Shown here: positions 30,209 through 43,563 of the stretch, one piece after another | Position numbering within the stretch: the stretch's first letter is position 1 | Layout: every line of letters begins with the position of its first letter | NCBI RefSeq assembly: GCF_037975245.1 | Contig: NC_092578.1 | Coordinates: forward strand, 3,972,001 to 4,036,000 | DNA from: Apostichopus japonicus | Lineage: Eukaryota; Echinodermata; Holothuroidea; Aspidochirotida; Stichopodidae | Direction of reading: 5' to 3' | DNA length: 64,000 bases | Program-made: the position numbers and the translations under genes | The notes under the pieces: generated by a model | What the model was told of the DNA's origin: nothing | Seen by the model: the letters and a program-made list of their open reading frames with translations, nothing else | Database searches by the model: none

Positions 30209-33200
30209 TCTTTATTATGTGTTGGTGTGTGTGTCTTTTTCTGGCGGAATCTGGTCAAACCATCGATGCAATCAAATAGTTGACGTCTATGAACTAAATC
30301 ACAGAGCAAAATCAGAGAGATCGTTATCACCGCTATCCATATGAAGAACGTTAATTCCCTTAGTATCGCGAATTTACCGTACGTACCATTAATATATACC
30401 AATTTACACCAGCATGTTAGATTATAGCTTTTCCTATTTGGGGGCGGGGGGGGGGGATGTTTATAGGGAATCCTGTGAAATTAAAGGGGTTAGAACTTCT
30501 GAGCATGAATGAAATTTGGCACCACCATGCCATAGTATACTAAATTAAGACCTGCCGGGGTGGTACTTAATCCATATAATATTGCAATTGATAAAACAAT
30601 GACAAATTTATGATGCGAGTAATTCATTGAAGTCTAGACATATCGTCGCCATTACAGATACATCATAATTGTCTTAGGCCTAATCACTAACAATAAACAC
30701 ACACCCACACACACACAAATAAGAAAAGAAAATGTTACTTCATTATTTAGAATGAAACCTGATCGCATAGAAGAGCTATAACGATACACAATTGTTGAGA
30801 GATTTTATCATCGCATATATCATCTAATCTTGGTCCAATTAACTAAAACAAAAATTCTTTAAATAACACGAGATGCGTATTTTGGCATTTCGTGGCATTT
30901 ACACTAGAGCACATCCAAGCAAACAAGTAGCTCATGTAATCCTTCATTTCAACTACATTTATATGTAGCACGGTTTCCTCTACAAAAGGCCAAAACGTGA
31001 CGGTTTCGTTCATGTTTGTCCGGTTTTTTTATTTTATTTATTACTATATTATATATATTGTGTTTTAGTGTTATTATATTTAAACCAAACGCTCCGTGGG
31101 CTTATTAAACCAACATTTTTTTTTAAAGAGTAACCGTTATGTTTCACTTAGCCACTATTTCTCATCGATTTTGCAACTAAAAGATACTTGAATTGCGATG
31201 AAGTTTTTTTTTTCATTTTGAACGACATGAAAAAAAAGAAAAACTCAAGCGTGCTGATATTTGTTTGTGCCCACCACATGAATATTAATTGCTTTTGCTA
31301 TGAGACCGTCGCGCAAAAAAAAAAACAGATGTAGTACCAATTAATACAACTAATCACGGCAATAAACAAAAGAAAAAATACACTATTGCTAACATTGTGT
31401 ATACTCAGAGCGTGACAATATGACAGAGTGACTAAAACCGGGGTGGGGGTGGGGAGGGGGTACCCCGGAATCGTAACCATGTGACGGTGATAGTTTGACC
31501 GCAGCAGTGTGACTTTAAAAGCTTGACAGCAACGGAAGGCATGTAACAACACTACTATATAGCAGTTTCAACCTCTGAGACTGCGGGAGTGTTAACAGGG
31601 ACCGCGAAGAGGATTCATTGGGGATGAAGGGGGGTGGGGTGGTAGGGGATATGCAAGAGAAGAAAGGGAAAAGATGGGCACGTCAATTGACAATAAAGGA
31701 ACACTTTTCACAGGAATTTCAGTCAGAATTGAGGAGCACATGTCCCCAACTCCCCCCACCCGTTCATACCCCTCACTTTCCTCCTAGTTCTGCCTGTTAT
31801 CAACAAATGGTAATTTTTCAGTTTTCCAAAGAATGTTGCCTACTTTTTTCAAACGAGAAATAACAGTCTTTAATATTTCATTATTATTATTTTTCTAAAC
31901 AAAACAAGGGGCACTTTGATTTATGAAAAAGGTAAATATAGTTAAATTTTGGAAAGGGATGTTTTGCACAAAATATGGGGGGGGGGGGACCATGCATGCG
32001 CTTCCCGTGGTTCCGCCGCCTCTGACTGTGTCAACGTGACTGTAACATCGAGACCAATTCGAGAAAAACATTATAGCACTATACAGCAGCAACATGCTGA
32101 CGTTTGCATATGTATCCTTAAACCTATATAATCTCTTACTGAACTATATGTATATATCATACACCCTCCAAATATGTTGAAAGAAACAAAAAGCGAGGAA
32201 AAACAAATTGAAGATCAAAGTACTAAATCCGATCGGTAACTAAGACAATAAAGGACATATAGTCTGCCGTAAGACAAAGAAACATCGCCTTTTTGACTTT
32301 GCAGTTACGATAACACGAAATTAAAAAAAAAAACGGCTAGCCAAAGAGCAATAAAAATTGTCAACAAAGCATTGAACAACCGTATACTGAACAGCGAGTA
32401 CTTGAGTTCTTGAGAAATTTTTCACATCTGAGTTCGTGTGTGGGTAAAATACACATATTATATATACTTGGTACATATATGCATGGGAATATCTTCAAAC
32501 ATTCGTTGAAAGACAGGACGGTATTATCTTGGGTGACGGGGAGGGGGGGGGGGTTGGACCTATAGCTTCGAAGGCCACTGGGACACGTGACTTTTATTTG
32601 AACTAGCAAACCTCTTCTTGAATTAACTCCAAAAGGTCTGGATCGATAATGGATCAGACTGGGACAAATGACTTTGATTCCAGGGGGCAAACCTCATCTT
32701 GGATGACTGTGAAGATGGAGTTTACACATCACATGAAATCTAAGGGGATGACTTAATGAGTTGTGTGCAAAACGTGATATTGTAGCCAATCTGATTGATA
32801 AGCCTTCGTTGTTTAAAGGTTATGAATCCTTAAAATAGAAAAAAAGGTTCTTGAATGTAACATGAAATACTTAAACTATTTTTCGATATATATATATATA
32901 TATATTTATGTTTCTGATACAAGTCAATTTTTAATTGTTACCTGAATTTTAATTAACACTAGTGTTTCACTTTTCTTCCTTCGTTAAATCACGTGACCAA
33001 ATCTCCATTCGAAATAATCAAGTTTTTTTTCTTATTATTTGATAGATATTCTTCTTTTATTACTTTGTATATGTTTTCCTCTGTTACTGTAATGCCGTTC
33101 GAATTAGCTTGTAAATGACGTAAATAACGATTGTAGGAAGTTTGTTGTTGTCCAAGTTATTCAGACTCCATTGCATGTAAGTGTTGGTTATATAGGCTGG

Positions 33201-33483
33201 AAAAATCAATGCACAAATATTGCTTACTTTGGAAGAATAATTTCACTACGTGGCAGATTTGGTGGGAAAAAATGCAGTAGTTTATAATACGAAAGCTCAA
33301 TACGTTGCTTTAAAGTTGTGAGACGTATTTAGGCCAACATATCACAATGTACCATATAAAAGTACGACTAACTACATGTGCTGACAAATGTGAATGTTGC
33401 ACGGGTGGTTATTAATCAAAATCAAGTCATTAATGAATCGAATAAAATGCAAGTGATACAAAGCTGTTATACAAGTGTACAAG

Positions 33484-33812
<329 letters not shown>

Positions 33813-34100
33813 CCAAATTTCCATATTAAAAGTCGAAGTTACGACTTTTGAAGATTTTTATTTCATTTAACCATGTCCCTGATGAACCAATATACCGTGT
33901 GTAAGAATGCTATGAGATTAAATCATCACACGTTCTGTGCTCTTTTCCAATTTGTTTATAATTTCCCTATCAGCTTTCCGGTTGTTCGTTGACTCATATA
34001 TGAGATGCTATCATTATTAAGATATCAGGTGCATATCAACATTAAAACACCTGTATATCTCGTGTAACGTTGGGGCAGTTTGTCTGCTCTAACGTCATAT

Positions 34101-34128
34101 CAGGGAGTTGTTATGGAACAACTCCCTG
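34101..34128. repeat. 28 nt perfect hairpin, copy 2
   Basis: Identical over all 28 bases, including the ATGG loop, to 16000-16027, some 18 kb away. Outside it, only a following GT is shared, so the repeated unit is the palindrome itself. Confidence 0.9.
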
Positions 34129-34555
34129 GTAAATATACAGGCTTTCGCATCTAGTGTCCTGTTCGTATTTGCATAGGAAGAACTAACGTATATTAAAAGT
34201 GGAACGCCTTGAACCGTATTTGACTCGCGCAGCAGGTGCATGATAAACAGAGACATTTGTTAATGGCAAAGAAGGAAGTGTTATGAGTCGGCGAGAATTT
34301 TTATAGAACATCAAAATAAAATGAGACGCTATTAACACGATGGTGACAGACACTATAATTTCAGAGTCTTCTTTTGACTGCAACGGAATACCACTTGTAT
34401 TATTACGGAAAAGACACGCAAAAGAAGGGGAATAAATACTCCGAACAACTTGATCCACTCTCAACCCCACCCCCCCCCCCCCTTACATCGAGAATGAGAC
34501 CGTTTGATCATGACGATGTCACGCCAAGTGAGATATCACGAGTCCCGGCAGCGTT

Positions 34556-34802
34556 TTTTTTTTCCCCAGGACGAACGTGGGTTTCAGATTTTTCAGGAAT
34601 TTACAAATTCGTTTGAAATCAGAGTTAGGGTTTAGAAAATGGGTTAGGGATCCAGTTTCTGTGAAAATGAAGGATTGTCGTTCATAATCTGGGGTCAAGA
34701 CTATAGGAAAAAAGATTCAGAACATGTTTTTTGAAAAAGCGTCACATGTTTGGAATCCAGGGATTTGATTGGCCGATGCCCACGTTCGTCCTGGGAAAAA
34801 AA
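34556..34802. mobile_element. MITE with 17 bp perfect inverted repeats
   Basis: CCCAGGACGAACGTGGG (34565-34581) and its exact inverse CCCACGTTCGTCCTGGG (34779-34795) lie about 230 bp apart end to end, with a T run outside the left arm and an A run outside the right, extending the inverted repeat to about 24 bp. The inside has TTAGGGTTTAG and GGGTTAGGG motifs. No target duplication seen; superfamily unknown. Confidence 0.8.
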
Positions 34803-35554
34803 TATACGCCTCCCGGCAAATGGCAGAAATCCTACACGTGATCTCGGTTTAAGGTTGATGAGCGATCTACTGTGTTGAGTACCTGGGCTGACAAAGTACA
34901 GATACTAACTCAAATATAACTATAAATATTAGCCCAAAAACAAGAAAAATATTCCCCCTCCCCCCCCCAAAAAAAAGAAGAAGAAGAAGAATAAAAAAAG
35001 ACGTATTGCTTGATGGTTTGATATAGGACCGGGGAACGCAGTGAACGCTGCTTTGCGCAATCACGGTCACCATGGAAACTGGAGAACACGAATACTGTTA
35101 TGAACACCATGTAAATATCTATTCCTAAATATCAAAGAGAAGTGGAAAGCTGTGTTATAATGTTAAGACTTTGAGACCATTTTGTCATATTTAGCAATTA
35201 TTGTTTTTGAACTATGCATAAGTCATTTGGTGGTCAATGTAGAGCTTGTCTGACTACTCCATTAACGAGAGATGTATGCAAATGAAGTTAAGGTAATACG
35301 CTAAAATTTGTTTATGTAAACACGTGATGTTAACGTTATATATAGTTTGTATATATACTAAAACAATCTATTATTACTCTTGTTTTCATCAGAAGGTTGT
35401 ACTTTAACAGTTGTAACCAGCACAATTTTCTTCATCCAGTCGTGAACTTGAGGTAACTAGTGGGTAGACGAAGCTACGTTTCGGTCCGAAATATTCTCCT
35501 CTGGCCAGATGGATTACAAAGAGCAGACCACAAATCGCACCAGGTTTGTGTTAA

Positions 35555-35904
35555 AGGGTGTGAAGACTCGCGCAAAAAGAAACGTCTCATGCCGGTAATC
35601 TGACCTAGTTTCGAATGAGGTGTCACAGAAGTGTTAGACACCACCATCGATCCCAGAAAATACGCACACAGCTTGCTACCTTTGGTAATTAGACACTAGG
35701 GTACAGCCAGTACATACAGCTGCGGTCAATACCCACATCACATTGATACAGCGATGGACATCTCAGGTCCAGCTAAAGATTACAAGGTATCACGTTTCAT
35801 TACTGTCTGCATTTTGTAGAGACAAGCAAAAAAATTCACTTGCAAGCAACGGAAAGTTAACTTTTTCAGAGCGCGGCACGCGGTTTGGGGCGAGTCTTCA
35901 ATGC
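35555..35904. mobile_element. TTAA-flanked MITE (piggyBac type), copy 1
   Basis: Left end TTAA followed by AGGGTGTGAAGACTCGCGC. The right end, GGCGAGTCTTCAATGC, is the inverse of the left subterminal motif TGAAGACTCGC, but the closing CCT-TTAA of copy 2 is changed here. About 85-90% alike to 55391-55732 by eye over shared blocks such as GATGGACATCTCAGGTCCAG. Non-coding. Confidence 0.8.
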
Positions 35905-36147
35905 AAAGCAAACTCAAAACCCAACCACCAACATTGGCATATGTGATATGGATAGCTGTCATGAACCACTTCCACCGAACAGCTAAAGAAAACTTCGTAT
36001 TCCACTTAGGAGATATCACTGCAGATTTAATGTTTCTTCACCACATGCAGCAAAGCCGAAGACTTGAGCTATATAGTCTATATGACATCATCGACACACA
36101 TGCGCATTAACTTCTTTCTTCTGTTTTCCTTTGTATATATTACAATG

Positions 36148-36280
36148 TTCGCTTCTTGGCCTTTTGGCTAAGATCATGTTTAGCATCTGCTCCCTGTCGA
36201 TGGGAATGGTGATGCACACCCGACGATGATCACACAGTCACAGTCCCGATGCAAGGGGACTGGGATTGAGAGCGGATCAG
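36148..36280 (+). repeat. U2 snRNA-headed element or pseudogene
   Basis: The first 45 or so bases match the 5' end of U2 snRNA: TCGCTTCTTGGCCTTTTGGC, then TAAGATCATGTTTAGCATCTG, with about five differences from the vertebrate consensus. One lies in the branch-site-pairing GUAGUA stretch, so it is not a working U2 gene. After that, similarity to U2 ends and a body follows with a hairpin CAGTCCC/GGGACTG. snRNA-headed SINEs (SINEU) are known in other animals; this may be one. A TATATAT stretch lies about 15 bp upstream. Confidence 0.6.
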
Positions 36281-36569
36281 TCGTTCGGTAGATTGGTTTT
36301 CGTGCCCAGGTTCTTTCCTGGGTGACTTTTCTTAACAAGTATTGCAATGTTTACTATTGACAACGGAGATGGATTTATTTCTCTCGAAAACATTGGAGCC
36401 CTTAACACGACCTTATAAATGCCATATAAACGAAGCAAGTTTTTTTCCTCGGCTGGTTCGGTTAGTTTGTTTATCACAAAGATCTATCACATAAGATTAA
36501 CATGATAATTGGGTTTGTGTCTCCTAGCGTACCAAATACGGCACTGTACGAAATTAAGTTTTTTTTAGC

Positions 36570-36575
36570 TTATAT

Positions 36576-36650
<75 letters not shown>
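36570..36650. repeat. (TA)n microsatellite
   Basis: A TA run with one AAA interruption, ending about 120 bp before the pyrimidine tract and acceptor of the following gene's first visible exon. Confidence 0.95.
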
Positions 36651-36651
<1 letters not shown>

Positions 36652-36766
36652 TGTTAAGCGTATACAACTTCATATACTGTTAATTATGGCAGACAACTCC
36701 ACCTTTATAACCATGGATATATAAAGCTTTTCTTTCTCTTTGTCGATTTTGTCTTTGACTGAGCAG

Positions 36767-39700
36767 AATTATACGGATTAAATCCTCGAGATTTCGTCGT
36801 CAGATCAGAATTGTGAAAAAGATGTCGATCACGAAGTAGACAAAATTGAGGCAAAAACAGAAGAGATTGTCAAGGGCAACAGGAAAAGCGCCGTGAGACA
36901 TAAGTTAGATGAGAACGGTAAACATCCCATCTCGACGAATCAAAGAGAACTGGTATCGCATCTCAGTCATCTCCCAACTGCACAAGAAGAGGCAAGCCCA
37001 CTCAATGTAAAAGTTGACGAGGGTCAATCAAAAAAGTAACAATTCAATTAAAAATGATGCTATCAACTACAGCAAAGACGAAATTTCAATGCCAATGATA
37101 GCGTGCGACCTAAAATGATCGTAAAACGTTATGAAGATAATGTCGCTCCTAGAAGAATAAATTCAGCTTCTCTTGATGAATGCGTCATGACCTCGGATGG
37201 AGTTCAAACTCGGTTCTCACATCCAAGTGTGTTTGAAAATCGCTTGAAATTATATCACGGAGAAAAATTAGAACCTCGGGAAAATGGTGTTGATAGTCTA
37301 TGGGAAGAAGAAAACGAAAACTTTCACACTCAGGTTAACAAGTTAAGAAATGAAAGAAAGTTACAAAGTGATTCCACGACACACGACGACGCATGGGTGA
37401 ACCTATTTGAGAACAAATGCCAGACACTGAGAACTAATTTAGCCGAGACTCTCGGTAGCAAATCTACCAAAAACTCCAGAGCGATGAAGGCAAGAGTCTC
37501 CGTGCTTGAAGAGACAAATTTGGCCCCACCTAAGTTTTGTATCAGCCCTCTGAATTCCTCAAGAATAGATTTCGTTCCGATCCTATCGAACAAACCGAGC
37601 GGTTATTTTGTCGCCCTTGAAAGATATAGTGATTGGTTCTTCGAATGGACTCCTCCGGAACAAATTGAAACCAAACTGAATTTGATTACACCAAAGAAGA
37701 ACGAAGTCGTTCTTGCCTGGCTTACATCAATCAATTTCAGACTGAAATTTAGGCCACTTCCCTTCAAGCTAACTAAGCAAACATCGGTTCGAGACGTATC
37801 TGTTCAGACCAATTGCACATTACTTGCAGGATTTGGGCCTAAACGGAATAAATATGCACGTCTGAAAGATTGGTTGCGAAAACGGTTCAAATCAAAATCC
37901 CACCTGCCCAAAGTCCAGGAAGATTGTAAGAAGAATACTAGAGCAAACAACGAAACCACGTTTTTGGATGAGAAACCTAATCAAAGGAGCAGAGATGCAT
38001 GTTTACCCGCCAACTGTATAGAGAGCTCATCCAATCATGATAGAGCACTACTGCAGTATGGTGGTATCCCTGAGAACAGTAGAGTTACAGACTGCTTCTG
38101 TTGGAAAGGACAACATCTTCGATCAAGCAATATTAAGAAGATTGCAACAGTTGGCACCTCGCCACGCAAGCCGTTATGTGTTTCAATAATACCCGCGTTA
38201 TCTTCTTCATCACCGAGACGCAATGATGATGATGAAATGTCAAGAGGAATCGACAGCGAGGATACATCGTCAGAGTATCAGCTTAATAATGGAACCGATA
38301 GACGACAACACGACCAACAATCTCAAGAGAGGTCGTGCGTTATCAAAGGGACGTTACTAGCGAATGGAGTAAGCAACGACATGGATGGACCAATAAAGTA
38401 CCAGGAGGTGGAGGGTGTAAGAAACAAGTTGGAACGTCGAGGAGAGGATGGGAAGGTTGAAGACACCTCTATGCAAATATATCAGAGCCAGGGTGAGGAT
38501 GCCGTCCATGTGGAAATCAACAAAACACCAGCTGAGATAGAGGAAACGATTTCAAGGCTCGATGAAGTCAGGAGAAAATTCCTAGATCTGGCTTCTGACT
38601 TGAGATTGAAAGCACTCAACGCTACCGACGAAATGTCACGTGCGAACGAAACCACCAATGAAAGGGTAATGTTAAAAATAAAAAAATGAGTCGCATCATT
38701 CCGTAGAAACCGCGGGACATCATGAGTAGCTCCATTATTACCAACTGAAATTTCGTTTTTAACAATACGGTGAAAATCGGCGCCACACGTTTGAGTGGCA
38801 CAAATCCTCCCATCATCTACACACTATCATGAAACATTAACCTAAGTGGAAAAGAATTATAGTAAATCACACAATTATGGAACTGAGATTAGACGACAGA
38901 TACAAATTACCTAAGGAATAGCAATGTCAGCGGTTCATTGAACCTGGGCCCTACTCAAAGTCAAGGGACCTCCAACTTTGGTTGCTTCCGAAATTGTGCG
39001 CCAACGAATCACAGCTGCCAGTCATATGGCTCATATATATAGATGAAGTGAAAGGGCCGAAATGTGCCAGCTCTCACACTGGATCCGGGGCCCTTGAAAA
39101 ACTCCATAGCAACGCGACGGAGAGATAGGCCTACATAGCCCTATTTTGCTTTATGTAGGCTGGACTGACCAAACCTTTAAATTGTTAGGTTTAAATTACT
39201 ATCCATAGCCTACATGATTGGCTCTTTATGAACGGGGAGTCGGAAATAAGTTACTGCGTATAAAGTGTGTTCCCTGAACGGAACTTTGCACAATATGTAT
39301 GAGTGAAAGTGGCACACATTGAAGTAATTTGTTCAGTAATGCGAAAGAAGATCCGCTGTAAATATAGTCTCAATTTTGAAGAGATTCAGAAAGCACTCTT
39401 AAGTTGACAGTACATCCATAATCCACAATAAATTAAACGTCATTCTAAAATTTCCCCTTTTCCTTATTTACGAAGATGAATCGATCCCGCATTACTCAGA
39501 ATCTATTTTCGAGATCACGGTCAAGTAACAAAGTCTTTCCCGCGGTGATGCCAGCTACTCAAAGGAATCATGTGACCAGAGAGCGTGCCTTGATAGACAG
39601 GAAACACGAAGTCATAAATCAAGAGGATTTACAAGGGTTGTCGGGTAAGTTCGAGTGATGCCGGAAATCCAGGCATAATACAATCATCAAATCGTGCATT

Positions 39701-42700
39701 AGGAAATTAGTAATATTTACCCTTAACCCTACTGCAGTTGTTAAAACCAAATTATAAAAGGGTGCTATGCAAAATACAACGTTAAGTTCTTATTCACTAA
39801 CATTGTCCTGCAGAAAACATTCCTTTATTGCCTTGAAACATTCAAAGCCCTTCCCAAATTGCTCCTTAGCAACAAGATTTTGTTGACATCAGGCACACTT
39901 GAATAGAGATGCATTAATATCGACAGAGTATAGACTAAGTATGTGTCACTTCGATGCAAACATCAACACGTGTAGCCTACCATTCTTTATTGGTAGTAGT
40001 AGACTAGCCTATATCGCCTATTTAAGTAATATTCTGTTTTATGGACGAAAGGTCAGGCTATGCACTTTATTAGATGACATTTGAAGGTGGCGGGTTCTGG
40101 GTGGGGATGGGGACGGGGAAAGGATTAGAAAAATTCCTCCTCATCAAAACTGGTTCCTATTCAACCTTAAATGTATACTTGCATATAGTAAAATAATAGT
40201 AAAATAAATATCATGAGTTCACATTAACAATCATAGATTCTATTAAAATGATCCATGTTGGATAAATTGTGTTTGCCCGGTGTTCCCCTTCATTAGTAAT
40301 GTTTGCTATCAAAAAAGATACTAAAATTATGCCAAATATATGCACATTACCAATAATAAATTCTGGTCAAAATATCCATGTATATCAAGTGTGTTAATTG
40401 GGGTTTCCCCCCCCCCCCCCCCATCAGCTTTATCTCCTATCCAACACTATATGACTTTTTCTTTGGAGTCTCTTTAAAGATAGAAGAAATGTTGTCGAAA
40501 TGATGTCGAGTTCAAATAAACTTTCATAAGTGCAAGACGTGAACATATCCATGTGGTGGGTGTTCCCTGATTGATATGTATAAGACTTTATCAGTATATA
40601 TGCAAGCTGATTTCAGAAGACTATGAATCCTTGCATTATATATTATTCCGAAATGTCATCTACTATGTTAATTATAACACGATTTAAGCCAACTATAAGC
40701 TCTTATTCCATTGACTCACGATAAGAAACAAACTATAATACAACAGAAAAAAAAAACTTCACAAAATCCAGATATCTGTATGTATGGACTTTGAAGGGAT
40801 CTTCGCATGCAATCGGTATGGCTCTGACCCGCTTTTTTATATCTCTTTAGTGTTTTATTAATTTAAAGGAATTTTCCACAAGAAAACCGTTTCAAAAGTT
40901 TTAAAAATGCAAAGAGTGATAATTCGCAAGTCGTGGTAACATGGCGCTTACACAATGTACCACCCAACCGTTTGGAGCGGCTTGCGATGTGAAACCTCTC
41001 TTACGTAATACGTGTGAACCTGAATCAATGCATGATAAGAACGCGGCAGGCTGTACTTAATTAGCGGCATCGATATGCGTACTTCATTTTTTCTTTCATT
41101 TTCTCCTTTCGTACATAATAGTTTCATATTTAGGTCGTGTACAATAGATGCCAAATTGTGCATGGACTCGAGTCCTAATTTAAGTAGTATATCGCTAATT
41201 ATTACAACACCAACAAGCGGTTGGCATTTGTCATTCAACTGAAAACTTTGAATCAATAGTGTATATTCCGCTGTTGATATGACCTTGTTTTGTTTCTAAA
41301 GTCGGGTTTCATAAGTAAAGTAACATGGCTTGCATGACTGTGTATAGGGTATGAAGTAGGGCTGCAATTGACAATCGTACGCTTCAATTGAGGTTTCAAG
41401 TGCCTCGAGGGAATTTACTGTTGGACAGTTTTGTTAAAGAGATATACTGATTAAGTTGATGCTGGAGGGTTTTTTTTTTTTGCATATATGGGTCATAATC
41501 ATATCCTCATAGCATTTTGTATGGTGAAGAAATTCTTGTTTTAATTTTTAATTTTTGTGGTATTTTGTGAATGTATCTGGCAACATCAGAGTGAATGATG
41601 TTATCACAGTAAATTCAGTTGTAAATGCTTTTGCTTTATAATATTTGATTCACTTACGGACTTGGGGGGGGGGGGGTCTTATGTTTATCTAAGGTGGCTT
41701 ATATGCAAAATCTTTGGCAACGCTTTGAACTGAGTACACATGTTTTACAAATTATTTAGGGATGTTTTTTTTTTCAAGGAGGGGGGGTGGCATGGCACCC
41801 CCGGACGCGAATACTTTTTCCAAATAGGTTTGCAATTATATGTAAATAGTCGCTCATAATTGGTCGGAAAAGTTACATCATCACCATAGAAACCTTCACT
41901 TCGATGTTACCAAAATGTCTGCATCCATTCGTTCATGCTTCTTTGCCTTTTCTTAACTTTTTCTAGGATTTATCGAAGATTTGCTTGAAAGGCAACGTAA
42001 CCTTCAACGAAGCGTCGAGGTCAAAGCATTGTGGGAAGGTCAGGAAGAGTTTAACAGAAGAGGGCACAATCCGGTTACTAAACACGACCCCTCCCATAAA
42101 ATGGAACGATCTGTGCGTGAAGCTTATCGAAGACAGTACGCGCACCATAATCACCTAAGTGTAATACGCAATGGTCTACAACAAACGGACCCGCGGAGTG
42201 GCTGCGTTGGTTGTCAGCTGTTAGTGTCGTCACAAATTTATGGTAATAGGAATGTACGTGTCTGAATACCGATTTAACCAATATGAATATATCATTATAA
42301 TTTAAAATTGCTACGAAATGAAGCAATTTGGCTCGTTTTTGTGTGCAGTGTTCTATATCTGTCTGTAGTAAAGGATACAGACGTTGCCAGATGTTAAATA
42401 TATTTTTTCCTTAAAACAATGAGATGTCAAACTATGCATGATTTCCGCACGATGTATACATTTTCCTCTTAATTCTTTAACTACCTAATGTTCATATTTT
42501 TTATTGGTCATGAAACAGAAAAAGCTTGACATGCTTCTACATGAATTTAGGACAATTTAGCCAAGGAACTTACTTCTTTCGGTTTTAATGGAACGTCATT
42601 TGCTACTGACTTATTGAATAAAACTGCCTTATAGGCCCATAATTGTATACGTCTTTCAAGCTAAAAAAACTAAGTAACATGATGTGAATTTTTTTCGATG

Positions 42701-43563
42701 CTCAGCAAACCTGTAAGTTCACATAACATTGTTGCCTACATTCCGGTCGGTTTATATGATTTTTCACAATTCACACATTAATGTAATAAATGATAAACTG
42801 GAAATACACGAAAAGGCAAAAAATGCCGACTTCCATGTAGCTCCGAAAGTATAGCTGTTGCGAAATGCAGGGCGAAACATTGCAACGTTACACAGTTATG
42901 AATACGGTTGACTCGGGATTGAGATATGATTCATATATATAACGATGAATTTAGGCACAACAAACATTTTGATAATGTTGTAGACACTGCAAAGTAACTG
43001 TCCAGGTCGTATTTCTATTTACACATTAAATGTTTGAGATATGACCCTGTAAAAATCTGAGCCGATTCATCAAGGAAAGTGGCTGGTCTACATAGTTTAA
43101 CACATAGACCATTTAGGTCCGGTCGTCCGATTAAACACAAAATTCAATAGGATTCATGGCATAAGACTATTATGACCTCAAATAAAATGTTTACATTACA
43201 AAGTGGTCAAGGCCAAAGGGAAGTGAATGCCGTCCAATTTTTTCTATGTTGTTCATATGAAGTTAACAAAACATGTTTTTGATGAGTTAGGCTATTAGAA
43301 CTAAGAATTGCACTTTAAGCCATCCGAAGTCATCATCAATTTTAGCCTTGCAGGATCATCCCAGGAGGTATAGCAGAGATACAGAAACGCTTTATCAGCT
43401 CTCAACGTTTTCTTTGACTATGACAAATCATGACCGAAATTCTAAGGCCATCGTTTGTATAATTATACACAAATTGCGCAATAATATATTGAACGCGCGC
43501 GGTAGGTTTGTGTATCCGAGACGGCGCGCGTATACGCTGATGAACAATAGAGAATGCGTGTGA
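36767..43563 (+). CDS. Unrecognised multi-exon gene
   Basis: The core is a 1.6 kb open frame; from ATG 37115 it runs to a GTAATG donor after 38665 (517 codons). Exons 39476-39644 (after TTACGAAG, ending G|GTAAGT) and 41967-42253 (after TTTTTCTAG) follow in matching phase, and 43354-43563 can end it, for about 740 residues. Features: LC8-type VQT motifs (DGVQTRF, VSVQTNC), a basic patch (KDWLRKRFKSKS), a conserved-looking segment around DWFFEWTPPEQIE, an acidic and Ser-rich middle, and a helical stretch EETISRLDEVRRKFLDLASD. No known domain, signal peptide or membrane segment. 36767-37036, behind a long pyrimidine tract, is coding-like in the same frame but has stops at 36779 and 37037-37057, either real breaks or indels in A-runs. 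An alternative ending at 49508-49701 is listed apart. Confidence 0.6.
41455..41655. repeat. Dispersed repeat family X, copy 2
   Basis: Contains ATTTTGTATGGTGAAGA, GAATGTATCTGGCAACATCA and AATATTTGATTCACT in the same order as copies at 12125-12372 and 48405-48602. It lies in an intron of the unrecognised plus-strand gene. Confidence 0.6.

Noticed and set aside
30084-30344. 86-codon frame rich in Ser-Val-Arg-Pro
   Set aside because: Translation of the CTGT/CCGT microsatellite.
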